From Comamonadaceae bacterium (GTDB taxonomy: Bacteria > Pseudomonadota > Gammaproteobacteria > Burkholderiales > Burkholderiaceae_C), in contig CANBWP010000026.1 in NCBI GenBank assembly GCA_947373185.1, positions 1-34,234 on the forward strand: a stretch of DNA of 34,234 nt, given 5' to 3'. Position 1 is the first letter of the stretch, and every line of letters starts with the position of its first letter. Positions 1 through 6,331 of this stretch are shown here, piece after piece. The position numbers and the translations under genes are program-made. The notes beneath the pieces were generated by a model. That model was not told where the DNA came from. It did no database searches and worked only from the letters and a program-made list of their open reading frames with translations.

Positions 1-1643
1 CTTTGGCGGTCGAGGGTGAGGTAGCCAATGCCCACGTCGCACAGGTATTTGAGGCGGTTGGTAATTTCTTCAAGAAGCAGTTTGAGCGCCTGAGCTTCGC
101 CGTCTTTGCTGTTTTCTAAGATGGCGGCGGCCGACATGCGGTCGAAGAAGTTGCGCAGCTTGTCGATCGGCATGATCATGAGGTCGTGCAAGCTGAGGCC
201 CGGGAGCGCTTCGAGTTGTTGCCTTGTCCACTTGACGCCTTTGGGCATGAAGCGTTTTTCTTTGGGCAGGGTGGCGTCGGCGTCTTGGGCGCTGCCAATG
301 CGCCACAAGAGGCTGTCGGTTTTAAGTCGCGCACCGCCACAAGCGCCGCACTCGGTGTAGCTGCGGTATTTGGACAAGAGCACCCGGATGTGCATCTTGT
401 AGGCTTTGCTTTCGAGGTAGCCAAAAAAGCGGTGCACGCCATACCACTGCTGGTTCCATTTGCCGTTCCAGTTGGGCGAGCCTTCAATCACCCACTGTTG
501 CTGCTCTTTGGTCAGCTTGAACCAAGGCGTGTCGCGCGGAATGCCGGCGGCTTCGGCGTGGCGCATGAGGTCGTCTTGCGCTTCTTTCCAGGCAGGCGTT
601 TGAATGGTTTTGATGGCGCCAGCTCTGAGGGTGAGCTTGTCGTTGGGGATGACCAGGCCAAGGTCGACGCCAATCACACGCCCAAAGCCCCGGCATGTTT
701 CACAGGCGCCCACGGCGGAGTTGAAGGAGAACATGGAAGGCAGCGGCTCGGGGTAGCGGAGGTCGCTTTCGGGGCAGTGCAGGCCTGCCGAGAAGCGCCA
801 CAGGGTGGTTTGATCGCCGGATAAATTGGGGGCAGTTAAATTGGGGTCGGATCCAAATAAATTGGGAGAGCCCGAACCGGGCGAATCCAATTTTTTTGGC
901 TCTGACCCCAATTTAGATGCTTCCAATTGAGCACCTTCCCCAACCACATAAACGTTCAACCGCCCGCCTCTTTTCAGCGCCACTTCAATGGCCTCAACCA
1001 CGCGCGCTTTTTCTGCGTTGCCCAACCTAAACCGATCAGCCACCACATCCAACACCTTGCGCGGCCCTGTGGGCGTGGCCACTTCCCGCTCAGCCTGCAC
1101 CTTGGTAAAGCCGCTGGCAGACAACCATTGCTCTACCTGCTCAGCCGTCGTATTTGCAGGCAACTCAACAGGAAACGTCAACACCAAGCGAGGATCTCCC
1201 GCCGCCTCAGCGCGCTTGTGCAGTTCTGCGTAAATAGACTCAGGCGTGTCGTGCTTCACAGGCTGCGCTGTGTCGCGGTCGTGCAAGTGGCCTAGCCTTG
1301 CGAATAAAAGCTTTAGGTGATCATTCAGCTCGGTCATGGTGCCCACGGTGGAGCGCGAGCTTCTAACGGGATTGGTCTGGTCAATGGCAATGGCCGGTGG
1401 CACCCCTTCCACCTTGTCCACCGCGGGCTTATCCATGCGGTCCAAAAACTGCCGCGCATAAGCGCTAAACGTCTCGACATAACGCCGCTGACCTTCGGCA
1501 TACAAGGTGTCAAACACCAAGCTAGATTTACCCGACCCACTGGGCCCAGTGACCACGGTGAGCTCACCCGTACGGATGTCCAAATCAATGTTCTTGAGGT
1601 TGTGCTGACGAGCACCGCGAATCTTGATCAAACCGTTAGACAT
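1..1643 (-). CDS. UvrA-family excinuclease ABC subunit A paralog (N-terminal part, cut by window edge)
   Basis: The frame runs open from ATG at 1643 to the window edge, giving 547 codons of a longer protein. UvrA proteins are DNA-damage-binding tandem ABC ATPases of nucleotide excision repair. A Walker A motif (GPSGSGKSS, residues 33-41) is followed by the UvrA-typical FDTLYAEGQRRYVE and RSTVGT stretches. Cysteine motifs CETC and CGACGG occur further on, but the first zinc-finger pair reads CPES, with only one cysteine. The GPSGSGKS variant, the ARQFLDRMDKPAVDKVEG stretch and the degenerate finger fit the long UvrA paralog class of Burkholderiales better than canonical UvrA (from memory of the family). 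A 105-bp palindrome is translated in frame as residues about 239-273, rich in Pro, Ser, Gly and Asn, just before the zinc-finger region. The ABC signature motifs and C-terminus lie outside the window. Confidence 0.88.
   Translation of the reverse strand, partial: MSNGLIKIRGARQHNLKNIDLDIRTGELTVVTGPSGSGKSSLVFDTLYAEGQRRYVETFSAYARQFLDRMDKPAVDKVEGVPPAIAIDQTNPVRSSRSTVGTMTELNDHLKLLFARLGHLHDRDTAQPVKHDTPESIYAELHKRAEAAGDPRLVLTFPVELPANTTAEQVEQWLSASGFTKVQAEREVATPTGPRKVLDVVADRFRLGNAEKARVVEAIEVALKRGGRLNVYVVGEGAQLEASKLGSEPKKLDSPGSGSPNLFGSDPNLTAPNLSGDQTTLWRFSAGLHCPESDLRYPEPLPSMFSFNSAVGACETCRGFGRVIGVDLGLVIPNDKLTLRAGAIKTIQTPAWKEAQDDLMRHAEAAGIPRDTPWFKLTKEQQQWVIEGSPNWNGKWNQQWYGVHRFFGYLESKAYKMHIRVLLSKYRSYTECGACGGARLKTDSLLWRIGSAQDADATLPKEKRFMPKGVKWTRQQLEALPGLSLHDLMIMPIDKLRNFFDRMSAAAILENSKDGEAQALKLLLEEITNRLKYLCDVGIGYLTLDRQ
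824..928. repeat. Palindromic element D, in frame inside the uvrA-like gene
   Basis: Arms 824-857 and 895-928 are inverted repeats of 34 nt with 6 mismatches. Inside them sits a second palindrome: AAATTGG (859-865) against CCAATTT (887-893), closing on a GCCCG/CGGGC stem (870-874 and 878-882) with a 3-nt loop. The arms carry the AAATTGGGGTC end sequence shared with the three other elements in the first 3 kb. Measured by its symmetry limits it is 105 bp, exactly 35 codons. On the minus strand it is translated without a stop, and the peptide contains PNL three times. The limits are inferred from symmetry; no target duplication was identified. Confidence 0.8.
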
Positions 1644-1695
1644 ACATGCAAGCTTTATGGGTGGAGGCCCAACATTCTAGGCTTTGGATGAATTT

Positions 1696-1842
1696 AATTG
1701 GGGTCAGAGCAACATTAATTCCCAACCAAAGGGGGCTAAGGCTAAGGGGGGCTGAACGATTTCTGGTACGCCAGTATGAGGAAGCCCCCCTTAGCCTTAG
1801 CCCCCTTTGATTGACAAAATTAATGTTGATCTGACCCCAATT
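1696..1842. repeat. Nested palindromic element A
   Basis: The outer arms are 1696-1720 and 1818-1842 (25 nt, one mismatch, starting AATTGGGGTCAGAGC). The inner arms are 1728-1753 and 1783-1808 (26 nt, perfect, containing two CTAAG units between G-runs). They enclose a 29-nt loop (1754-1782), which itself has a CTGG/CCAG mini-stem. The element fills most of the space between the uvrA-like gene and hicA and starts 53 bp upstream of the uvrA-like start codon, so it probably lies in that gene's promoter or leader region. No ORF is credible in it. The structure resembles REP/BIME or MITE-type non-autonomous elements. Confidence 0.88.
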
Positions 1843-1925
1843 GATTCTGAATGTAGGGTGTGACCTGCAAGCTTCAGCGCATATTTGGAGTCCTTTGATC
1901 TACAAATATGCAAATGAAAACACTT

Positions 1926-1956
1926 TTGAAAATGATATCAATAATGGTATCAATTT
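1926..1956 (+). promoter_or_regulatory. Candidate hicA control region with direct repeat TATCAAT
   Basis: Two TATCAAT copies (1936-1942 and 1948-1954), 12 bp apart start to start, lie directly before the hicA ATG. TTGAAA (1926-1931) and TATCAA (1948-1953) resemble -35/-10 boxes 16 bp apart, but that would put the transcript start at the start codon. A second option is TTGGAG...TATGCA further upstream (about 1886-1912). HicB antitoxins with a ribbon-helix-helix domain usually repress their own promoter, so the repeats are a plausible operator. No clear Shine-Dalgarno sequence precedes hicA. Confidence 0.35.
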
Positions 1957-2211
1957 ATGGCTGACTATGAGAGACTACTCGAGCAAATGCGGCGCTCTCC
2001 TTCAAGCATTCGATTCATCGATTTAGAAAGAGTCTGCACACATTACTTTGGGCAACCGAGATTAAGTTCCGGTAGCCATGTGATTTTTAAAACACCTTGG
2101 ATTGGCAACCCCAGAATAAATATCCAGAACTTTCATGGAAAAGCAAAGCCATACCAAGTTCGACAAACACTTTTGGCCATTGACAAACTCTTGAATCAAC
2201 ATGAACACTGA
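1957..2211 (+). CDS. hicA: HicA-family toxin (mRNA interferase)
   Basis: This 84-residue protein matches the HicA fold (double-stranded-RNA-binding-like). The segment GSHVIFKTPW holds the family's G-S-H active-site histidine, and PRINIQ followed by GKAKPYQVRQ is the typical end of the domain. HicA toxins cleave mRNA and tmRNA in the cytoplasm when not bound by HicB. The N-terminal 30 residues before the core are somewhat long for the family. The gene overlaps the antitoxin gene downstream by 11 bp, the usual toxin-first hicAB order. Codons are AT-richer than in the neighbours, which suggests acquisition by transfer. The pair lies between palindromic elements A and C. Confidence 0.86.
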   Translation: MADYERLLEQMRRSPSSIRFIDLERVCTHYFGQPRLSSGSHVIFKTPWIGNPRINIQNFHGKAKPYQVRQTLLAIDKLLNQHEH

Positions 2212-2524
2212 TCGATACACTTACCGCGTGACATGGTCTGCGGCAGATGACTCTCACATTGGTTTGTGCGCCGAATTTCCATCGCTCTCTTGGTTGGACA
2301 AGTCGCCTGAAAGTGCACTTAAGGGAATTAGAAAATTGGTAGCTACCGTTGTGACTGACATGGTCGCTTCGGATGAAGAAGTTCCAGAGCCTTTGTCAGA
2401 AAAAATATTTAGCGGGAAGTTTGTAGTCCGCGTTCCAACAGAAGTTCACAGACTGCTTGCTGTCCAAGCTGCAGAGCAAGGCGTCAGCATGAATCGCTGG
2501 GTTTCCGTAAAACTTGCAGCATAA
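2201..2524 (+). CDS. hicB: HicB-family antitoxin
   Basis: This 107-residue protein has a HicB partial RNase H-like N-terminal domain: YTYRVTWS, then GLCAEFPSLSWLDKSPESALKGI, residues about 7-45. A C-terminal ribbon-helix-helix-like stretch (GKFVVRVPTEVHRLLAVQAA, then SMNRWVSVKLA) would bind DNA. It should neutralise the HicA toxin encoded directly upstream and autoregulate the pair. Its ATG lies inside the end of hicA, so the two are translationally coupled. The stop is followed 28 bp later by palindromic element C, which could act as a transcript-end structure. Assignment rests on domain pattern and on pairing with hicA. Confidence 0.86.
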   Translation: MNTDRYTYRVTWSAADDSHIGLCAEFPSLSWLDKSPESALKGIRKLVATVVTDMVASDEEVPEPLSEKIFSGKFVVRVPTEVHRLLAVQAAEQGVSMNRWVSVKLAA

Positions 2525-2552
2525 ATACGAAGCCACTTTCTCCGGCTGAAAA

Positions 2553-2640
2553 ATCAAATGGGGTCAGATCACAATTAATTTTTCTCAGCCGAAGATCGCT
2601 GGACTAGAAAGAAATTAATTGTGATCTGACCCCATTTGAT
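2553..2640. repeat. Palindromic element C
   Basis: Two perfect 29-nt inverted arms (2553-2581 and 2612-2640), containing AAATGGGGTCAGATCAC, flank a 30-nt centre. The centre has a short CAGC/GCTG stem (2586-2589 and 2598-2601). The element lacks the inner G-rich arms and the 29-nt loop of elements A and B but shares their ends; its GATC variant also occurs in the right arm of A. It lies between hicB and the convergent small membrane protein gene. Confidence 0.88.
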
Positions 2641-2688
2641 TGGGTGCCAGCTGGCTAGGCGAACGCCCAGCCAGAATGGCTCAAGGGA

Positions 2689-2862
2689 TTACTTGCTAGC
2701 GGGAGCGGGCGCTGCAGCGGCAGGGGCTTCAGCAGGCGCGGGCGCGCTCACAGCTTCAGCGCCATGCTTCTCACCGCCCATGTCGACGTTGTCGCCGCCT
2801 TTAGAAATCACAAACAATGCGAGGCCGGCAAACACAGCGAAACCAACAGCAATTTTCCACAT
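2689..2862 (-). CDS. Small single-pass membrane protein of unknown function
   Basis: The ATG at 2862 is preceded by TTGGAGAA, a good ribosome-binding site; the in-frame start further upstream (2901) lacks one, so the shorter 57-residue form is chosen. Residues about 3-19 form a hydrophobic helix (IAVGFAVFAGLALFVI), followed by a short polar segment and a C-terminal Ala/Pro-rich tail (APAPAEAPAAAAPAPA). This suggests an inner-membrane anchor with a flexible tail in the periplasm or cytoplasm. No family is recognised. Palindromic element B starts only 40 bp upstream of the start codon and must overlap or replace its promoter. Confidence 0.6.
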   Translation of the reverse strand: MWKIAVGFAVFAGLALFVISKGGDNVDMGGEKHGAEAVSAPAPAEAPAAAAPAPASK

Positions 2863-2902
2863 ACATTTCTCCAAAAATATTGTTAATGAGGGCGAGCGCA
2901 AA

Positions 2903-3063
2903 TTTTTAATTGGGGTCAGAGCAACATTAATTTGTTCAATCAGTTTGGGGGCAGAGGCTAAAGGGGGCTGAACGATTTCTGGTACCCCAGTATGAGGAAG
3001 ACCCCTTTAGCCTCTGCCCTCAAATTGATTGGAAATTAATGTTGCTCTGACCCCAATTAAAAA
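2903..3063. repeat. Nested palindromic element B
   Basis: The outer arms 2903-2933 and 3033-3063 are perfect over 31 nt (TTTTTAATTGGGGTCAGAGC...). The inner arms 2937-2969 and 2999-3031 pair over 33 nt with three mismatches. The central loop 2970-2998 (29 nt) differs from that of element A at one position, in the tetraloop of the CTGG/CCAG mini-stem. The element lies between the small membrane protein gene and the transporter's terminator. Its end abuts the terminator region at 3072. Confidence 0.88.
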
Positions 3064-3071
3064 GCCGCCCT

Positions 3072-3102
3072 AAAGAAAAAGCCCTCCGCGGAGGGAGGGC
3101 TT
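3072..3102 (-). terminator. Rho-independent terminator of the MHS transporter gene
   Basis: Read on the minus strand, AAGCCCTCC and GGAGGGCTT form a GC-rich hairpin (3079-3102) followed by TTTTTCTTT. It lies 38 bp after the transporter stop codon. Confidence 0.8.
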
Positions 3103-3139
3103 GAATGTAGCACCGGGAAGGTCCCGGAAAGCTTACAAA

Positions 3140-4900
3140 TTAGTCGTTGGCGTAGATGTCAACGTCTTTGGTTTCTTTGATGAACAGACCACCAATCACC
3201 ACCGTTGCGCCAGCGATGATGATGGGGTACCAGAGACCGTTGTACATGTCACCCGTTTGCGCCACGATCGCGAAAGCGGTTGTAGGCAACAGACCACCGA
3301 ACCAACCGTTACCAATGTGGTAAGGCAAGGACATGGAGGTGTAACGAATGCGGGTGGGGAACATTTCCACCAACATGGCGGCAATCGGGCCGTACACCAT
3401 GGTCACCAAGATCACCAAGTAGGTGAGGATGGCAATCACTTTGACTTTGTCAAACTTGGCCATGTCGGCTTTGGCTGGGTAAGCAGCCGCCTTCAAAGCA
3501 GCACCCAAATTGGCACCCAACAAAGTAGCGCCCGCTGTTTTCTCGTTGCTCAAATCTTTGACAGACTTGTTCGCAGCTTCCAAAGCTTTGGCATCTTGCG
3601 GTTGTGCGGCCATGAGTTCAGCCACTTTGGCTTCGGCCTTGGCCTTGGCTGCAGCGATGTCTTCAGGTGAGTATTTCACATTGACCACGGTCTCGCCCAC
3701 CTTGATGGTGGCAGGTGTGCCTGCAGGTGCAACTTCGTTGGTGTAGCTCACAGATGCGCCGGCCAAACGTTGCTTGGCAATGTCGCAAGAAGAAGTGAAC
3801 TTCTTCGTGCCTGTGGGGTTGAACTGGAATGAGCATTCTGCTGGATCAGCAGTCACCACCACTTTGGCATTGGCTTGCGCAGCAGCCAAGTCTGGGTTGG
3901 CAGCAGCTGTCAATGCCTTGAACACTGGGAAGTAAGTGACGGCAGCCAACAAGCAGCCTGCCAAGATGATGGGCTTGCGGCCAATCTTGTCAGACAAGGT
4001 ACCGAACACCAAGAAGAAAGGTGTGCCGATGATCAGAGACACCGCCACCATGATGTTGGCCGTTGCGCCGTCCACTTTCAAAGCTTGTGTCAAGAAGAAC
4101 AAAGCGTAGAACTGGCCTGAGTACCAGACCACGGCTTGACCAGCCGTCAAACCGACCAAAGCCAAGATCACGATTTTCAGGTTTTTCCATTGACCGAAAG
4201 ACTCTGTCAACGGTGCCTTAGACGTTTTTCCTTCCGCTTTCATTTTGGCGAAAGCAGGTGATTCGTTCATGCTCAAACGGATGTAAACCGACACGGCCAA
4301 CAACAAAATAGAGACGATGAACGGAATGCGCCAGCCCCACTCGGCGAAGGCTTCTTCACCGGTGTAAGTGCGAGCGCCCAAAATCACCATGAGAGACAAG
4401 AACAAGCCCAATGTGGCGGTGGTTTGAATCCATGAGGTGTAAGCGCCGCGTTTGCCCTGCGGTGCGTGCTCCGCCACATAGGTGGCAGCGCCGCCGTACT
4501 CACCACCCAGCGCCAAGCCTTGCAACAAGCGCAGGCAGATCAGGATGACGGGTGCAGCCACGCCAATGCTGGCGTAGTTAGGCAGCACACCCACGATGAA
4601 CGTGGACAAGCCCATGATCAAGATGGTCACCAAGAAGGTGTATTTGCGGCCAATCATGTCGCCCAAACGGCCAAAGAAGATGGCACCAAAAGGACGAACA
4701 ATGAAACCAGCTGCAAACGCCAGCAAGGCAAAAATGAAGGCAGAGCCTTCGTCCAAGCCGCTGAAGAATTGTTTCGCAATGATTGCGGCGAGTGAACCGT
4801 AGAGGTAAAAGTCATACCACTCGAACACGGTGCCGAGGGACGAAGCGAAGATGACCTTCTTTTCTTCGTCTGACATCGGACGTGGGGTTGTTGTAGCCAT
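3140..4900 (-). CDS. MFS transporter, metabolite:H+ symporter (MHS) family, with large central insertion
   Basis: The ATG at 4900 (GGAG 11 nt upstream) is preferred to the longer ORF start at 5032; the product is 586 residues. MHS-family proteins import organic acids or betaine-like solutes with protons across the inner membrane. Typical features are GTVFEWYDFYLYG (residues 23-35), GRLGDMIGRK (77-86), RLLQGLALGGEYGGA (124-138) and a second GTLSDKIGRK (300-309). The family is usually about 420-550 residues. Here about 150 residues (332-484) sit between the transmembrane helix near 310-330 and the one starting near 486. They are hydrophilic and Ala/Lys-rich with two cysteines (356, 372), and would face the periplasm by usual topology. 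The substrate cannot be read from sequence. The gene is single, with its own terminator. Confidence 0.85.
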   Translation of the reverse strand: MATTTPRPMSDEEKKVIFASSLGTVFEWYDFYLYGSLAAIIAKQFFSGLDEGSAFIFALLAFAAGFIVRPFGAIFFGRLGDMIGRKYTFLVTILIMGLSTFIVGVLPNYASIGVAAPVILICLRLLQGLALGGEYGGAATYVAEHAPQGKRGAYTSWIQTTATLGLFLSLMVILGARTYTGEEAFAEWGWRIPFIVSILLLAVSVYIRLSMNESPAFAKMKAEGKTSKAPLTESFGQWKNLKIVILALVGLTAGQAVVWYSGQFYALFFLTQALKVDGATANIMVAVSLIIGTPFFLVFGTLSDKIGRKPIILAGCLLAAVTYFPVFKALTAAANPDLAAAQANAKVVVTADPAECSFQFNPTGTKKFTSSCDIAKQRLAGASVSYTNEVAPAGTPATIKVGETVVNVKYSPEDIAAAKAKAEAKVAELMAAQPQDAKALEAANKSVKDLSNEKTAGATLLGANLGAALKAAAYPAKADMAKFDKVKVIAILTYLVILVTMVYGPIAAMLVEMFPTRIRYTSMSLPYHIGNGWFGGLLPTTAFAIVAQTGDMYNGLWYPIIIAGATVVIGGLFIKETKDVDIYAND

Positions 4901-5109
4901 AGTAGCTGTCTCCAAAAAATAGCCTTCGACACGAGGGCTTGGGCGCATTCTTGGGGGGGGCTCTGACCTCGCTCTGACACCAAACCAACGGGGGCTGACA
5001 GTTTGGGGTGAAACCCTTGGTTTTAATTTCACATCATGGGATATGACTAGAACTAAAGGGTAAGTACTGAGATCGGGCTAGAGGGCATTCTCCATGCGAT
5101 GATCCATTC

Positions 5110-5382
5110 ATGGGCTCCAGAAATTTGACTGACGAAGAGTTTTCGAAGCGCGTCTCACGACTGCGCTGGCAATTGTTGTTCGTTTGGGCCAGCGTCACAT
5201 TCTGCGTCGCTTTCTTTGCACGCGATTTGAACTTTGTGATGTTTGACCGACCTGTGGGTTTTTGGATGGCCGCGCAAGGCTCGGTGTTGGTGTTCTTGGC
5301 CATCACCTGGATTTACGCCTTGCTGGTGAACCATTGGGAAAAGCAAACGCCCTCTCAACGGGCGTCTGAAGAAGACAACTGA
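5110..5382 (+). CDS. DUF4212 protein, putative sodium:solute symporter small subunit
   Basis: This 90-residue protein has two transmembrane helices (residues about 21-41 and 52-74). It carries the DUF4212 pattern: RWQLLFVWASVTFCVAFFAR, then FDRPVGFWMAAQGS. Proteins of this family are small partners of SSS-type (acetate permease-like) symporters and are normally encoded directly upstream of the large subunit. Here the next gene is on the opposite strand, 4 bp away, and no large subunit appears in the window. No strong ribosome-binding site is seen before the ATG. Confidence 0.8.
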   Translation: MGSRNLTDEEFSKRVSRLRWQLLFVWASVTFCVAFFARDLNFVMFDRPVGFWMAAQGSVLVFLAITWIYALLVNHWEKQTPSQRASEEDN

Positions 5383-5386
5383 GGGT

Positions 5387-6058
5387 CTATTTTTTCTCTG
5401 GCGCGCGCCGAACCCCCACGGGCAACTTGGCCACATCGCACCACTCGGCACTCTGAAACCACGTGTCGCCGTCTAAGTAAGCGCGCAGCATGGGCAGCGC
5501 ATCTTGCCCCCAAAACACTTGGCCATCGACCACCATGCTGGGCACACCAAACAAACCCAAGGCAATGGCACTGTCAGTTTGTTGCTGGAGCAAACGCTTC
5601 ACGTCTTCTGACTGCGGACCTTTGGCAACCCCCTGCAACGCGGCTTGCGACAACAGGTGTTCTTGTAAGGCGGTCAAGCGTGCAAGGTCTGTAGCCTCAA
5701 GCCCCTCGCACCACACGTGTTTGAAAATAGACTCCACCACATAACGATTGGGCTCGCCGTTCGTCGATGTGGCCACAGCCAACCGCAGCAACGCCAATGG
5801 GTTGAAGGGATGCGACGCCGGCATCTTCAACACGGTGCCCTGTTGCTTGGCCAGCCACATCACTTGGCGATAAGTCCAATCGCGTTTGCCCGGCAACTCG
5901 GCAGGGCCGAGCTGGCCGTGGTGCTTGAGCAATGCGCCAAACAACACGGGGTGATAGTGCACACGATGGCTGATGCCTTCCAGCGTTTTGGGCAAGGCCT
6001 GAAACGCCAACCACGCATAAGGCGAGATGAAATCAAAGTAAAAATGAATTTCTTTCAT
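5387..6058 (-). CDS. 2-hydroxychromene-2-carboxylate isomerase-like protein (DsbA superfamily, kappa-GST type)
   Basis: The 223 residues show the thioredoxin/DsbA-like start FYFDFISPYAWLA (residues 6-18), with Ser12 at the usual active-site position. The end has LGLFGVPSMVVDGQVFWGQDAL, with the cis-proline. Family members use glutathione to isomerise 2-hydroxychromene-2-carboxylate in naphthalene breakdown, but many genomic members have no known substrate. No aromatic-degradation genes are near, so the exact reaction is open. The ATG overlaps the stop of the upstream DUF1289 gene by 4 bp, so it is the last gene of the minus-strand series that includes leucine degradation. Confidence 0.82.
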   Translation of the reverse strand: MKEIHFYFDFISPYAWLAFQALPKTLEGISHRVHYHPVLFGALLKHHGQLGPAELPGKRDWTYRQVMWLAKQQGTVLKMPASHPFNPLALLRLAVATSTNGEPNRYVVESIFKHVWCEGLEATDLARLTALQEHLLSQAALQGVAKGPQSEDVKRLLQQQTDSAIALGLFGVPSMVVDGQVFWGQDALPMLRAYLDGDTWFQSAEWCDVAKLPVGVRRAPEKK

Positions 6059-6297
6059 GACGCTTGGCCTCTGAGTTTGTCAGCACACCGCACTTGAATC
6101 TGCTGCCACACGCCACGCTGCTTCGCACTGGGCATTTGGCCCCATGCCGCAATTTCGTCCAGGTTGCGCAAGCAGCCTTCACACAGTCCGGTGGTGGGGT
6201 GAATGACGCAAATCGACACACACGGCGAAGGCACATGCACCGAGTCTGAATTCAAGACTTGGTCTGCGCGGGTTTGCAATCGAGAGAGTTGGCTCAT
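6055..6297 (-). CDS. DUF1289 domain protein
   Basis: This 80-residue protein carries the DUF1289 core: PSPCVSIC (Cys26, Cys30), TGLCEGCLR (Cys39, Cys42), then LDEIAAWGQM. The four cysteines suggest metal or Fe-S binding, but no function is established. Its stop overlaps the start of the DsbA-like isomerase gene by 4 bp. It lies 34 bp downstream of the HMG-CoA lyase gene on the same strand. Confidence 0.85.
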   Translation of the reverse strand: MSQLSRLQTRADQVLNSDSVHVPSPCVSICVIHPTTGLCEGCLRNLDEIAAWGQMPSAKQRGVWQQIQVRCADKLRGQAS

Positions 6298-6331
6298 GGT
6301 GCAGAGGATACGGCCTTGCGCAAGAATGCGC

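Noticed and set aside
824..928. uvrA-like gene as a pseudogene broken by the repeat
   Set aside because: The minus-strand frame from 1643 to the edge has no stop and keeps family motifs on both sides of the repeat.
1841..2026. 61-residue plus-strand ORF before hicA
   Set aside because: It begins at the edge of element A, overlaps hicA in another frame and has no family features or ribosome-binding site.
2636..2971. 111-residue plus-strand ORF over the small membrane protein gene
   Set aside because: It is antisense to the better-supported small gene and runs into element B; its composition mirrors the Ala/Pro tail of that gene.
2553..3063. Elements B and C as ordinary intrinsic terminators
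   Set aside because: The arms are far longer than normal terminators, are nested, share ends with a coding copy, and have no U-tract; the transporter has its own terminator at 3072-3102.
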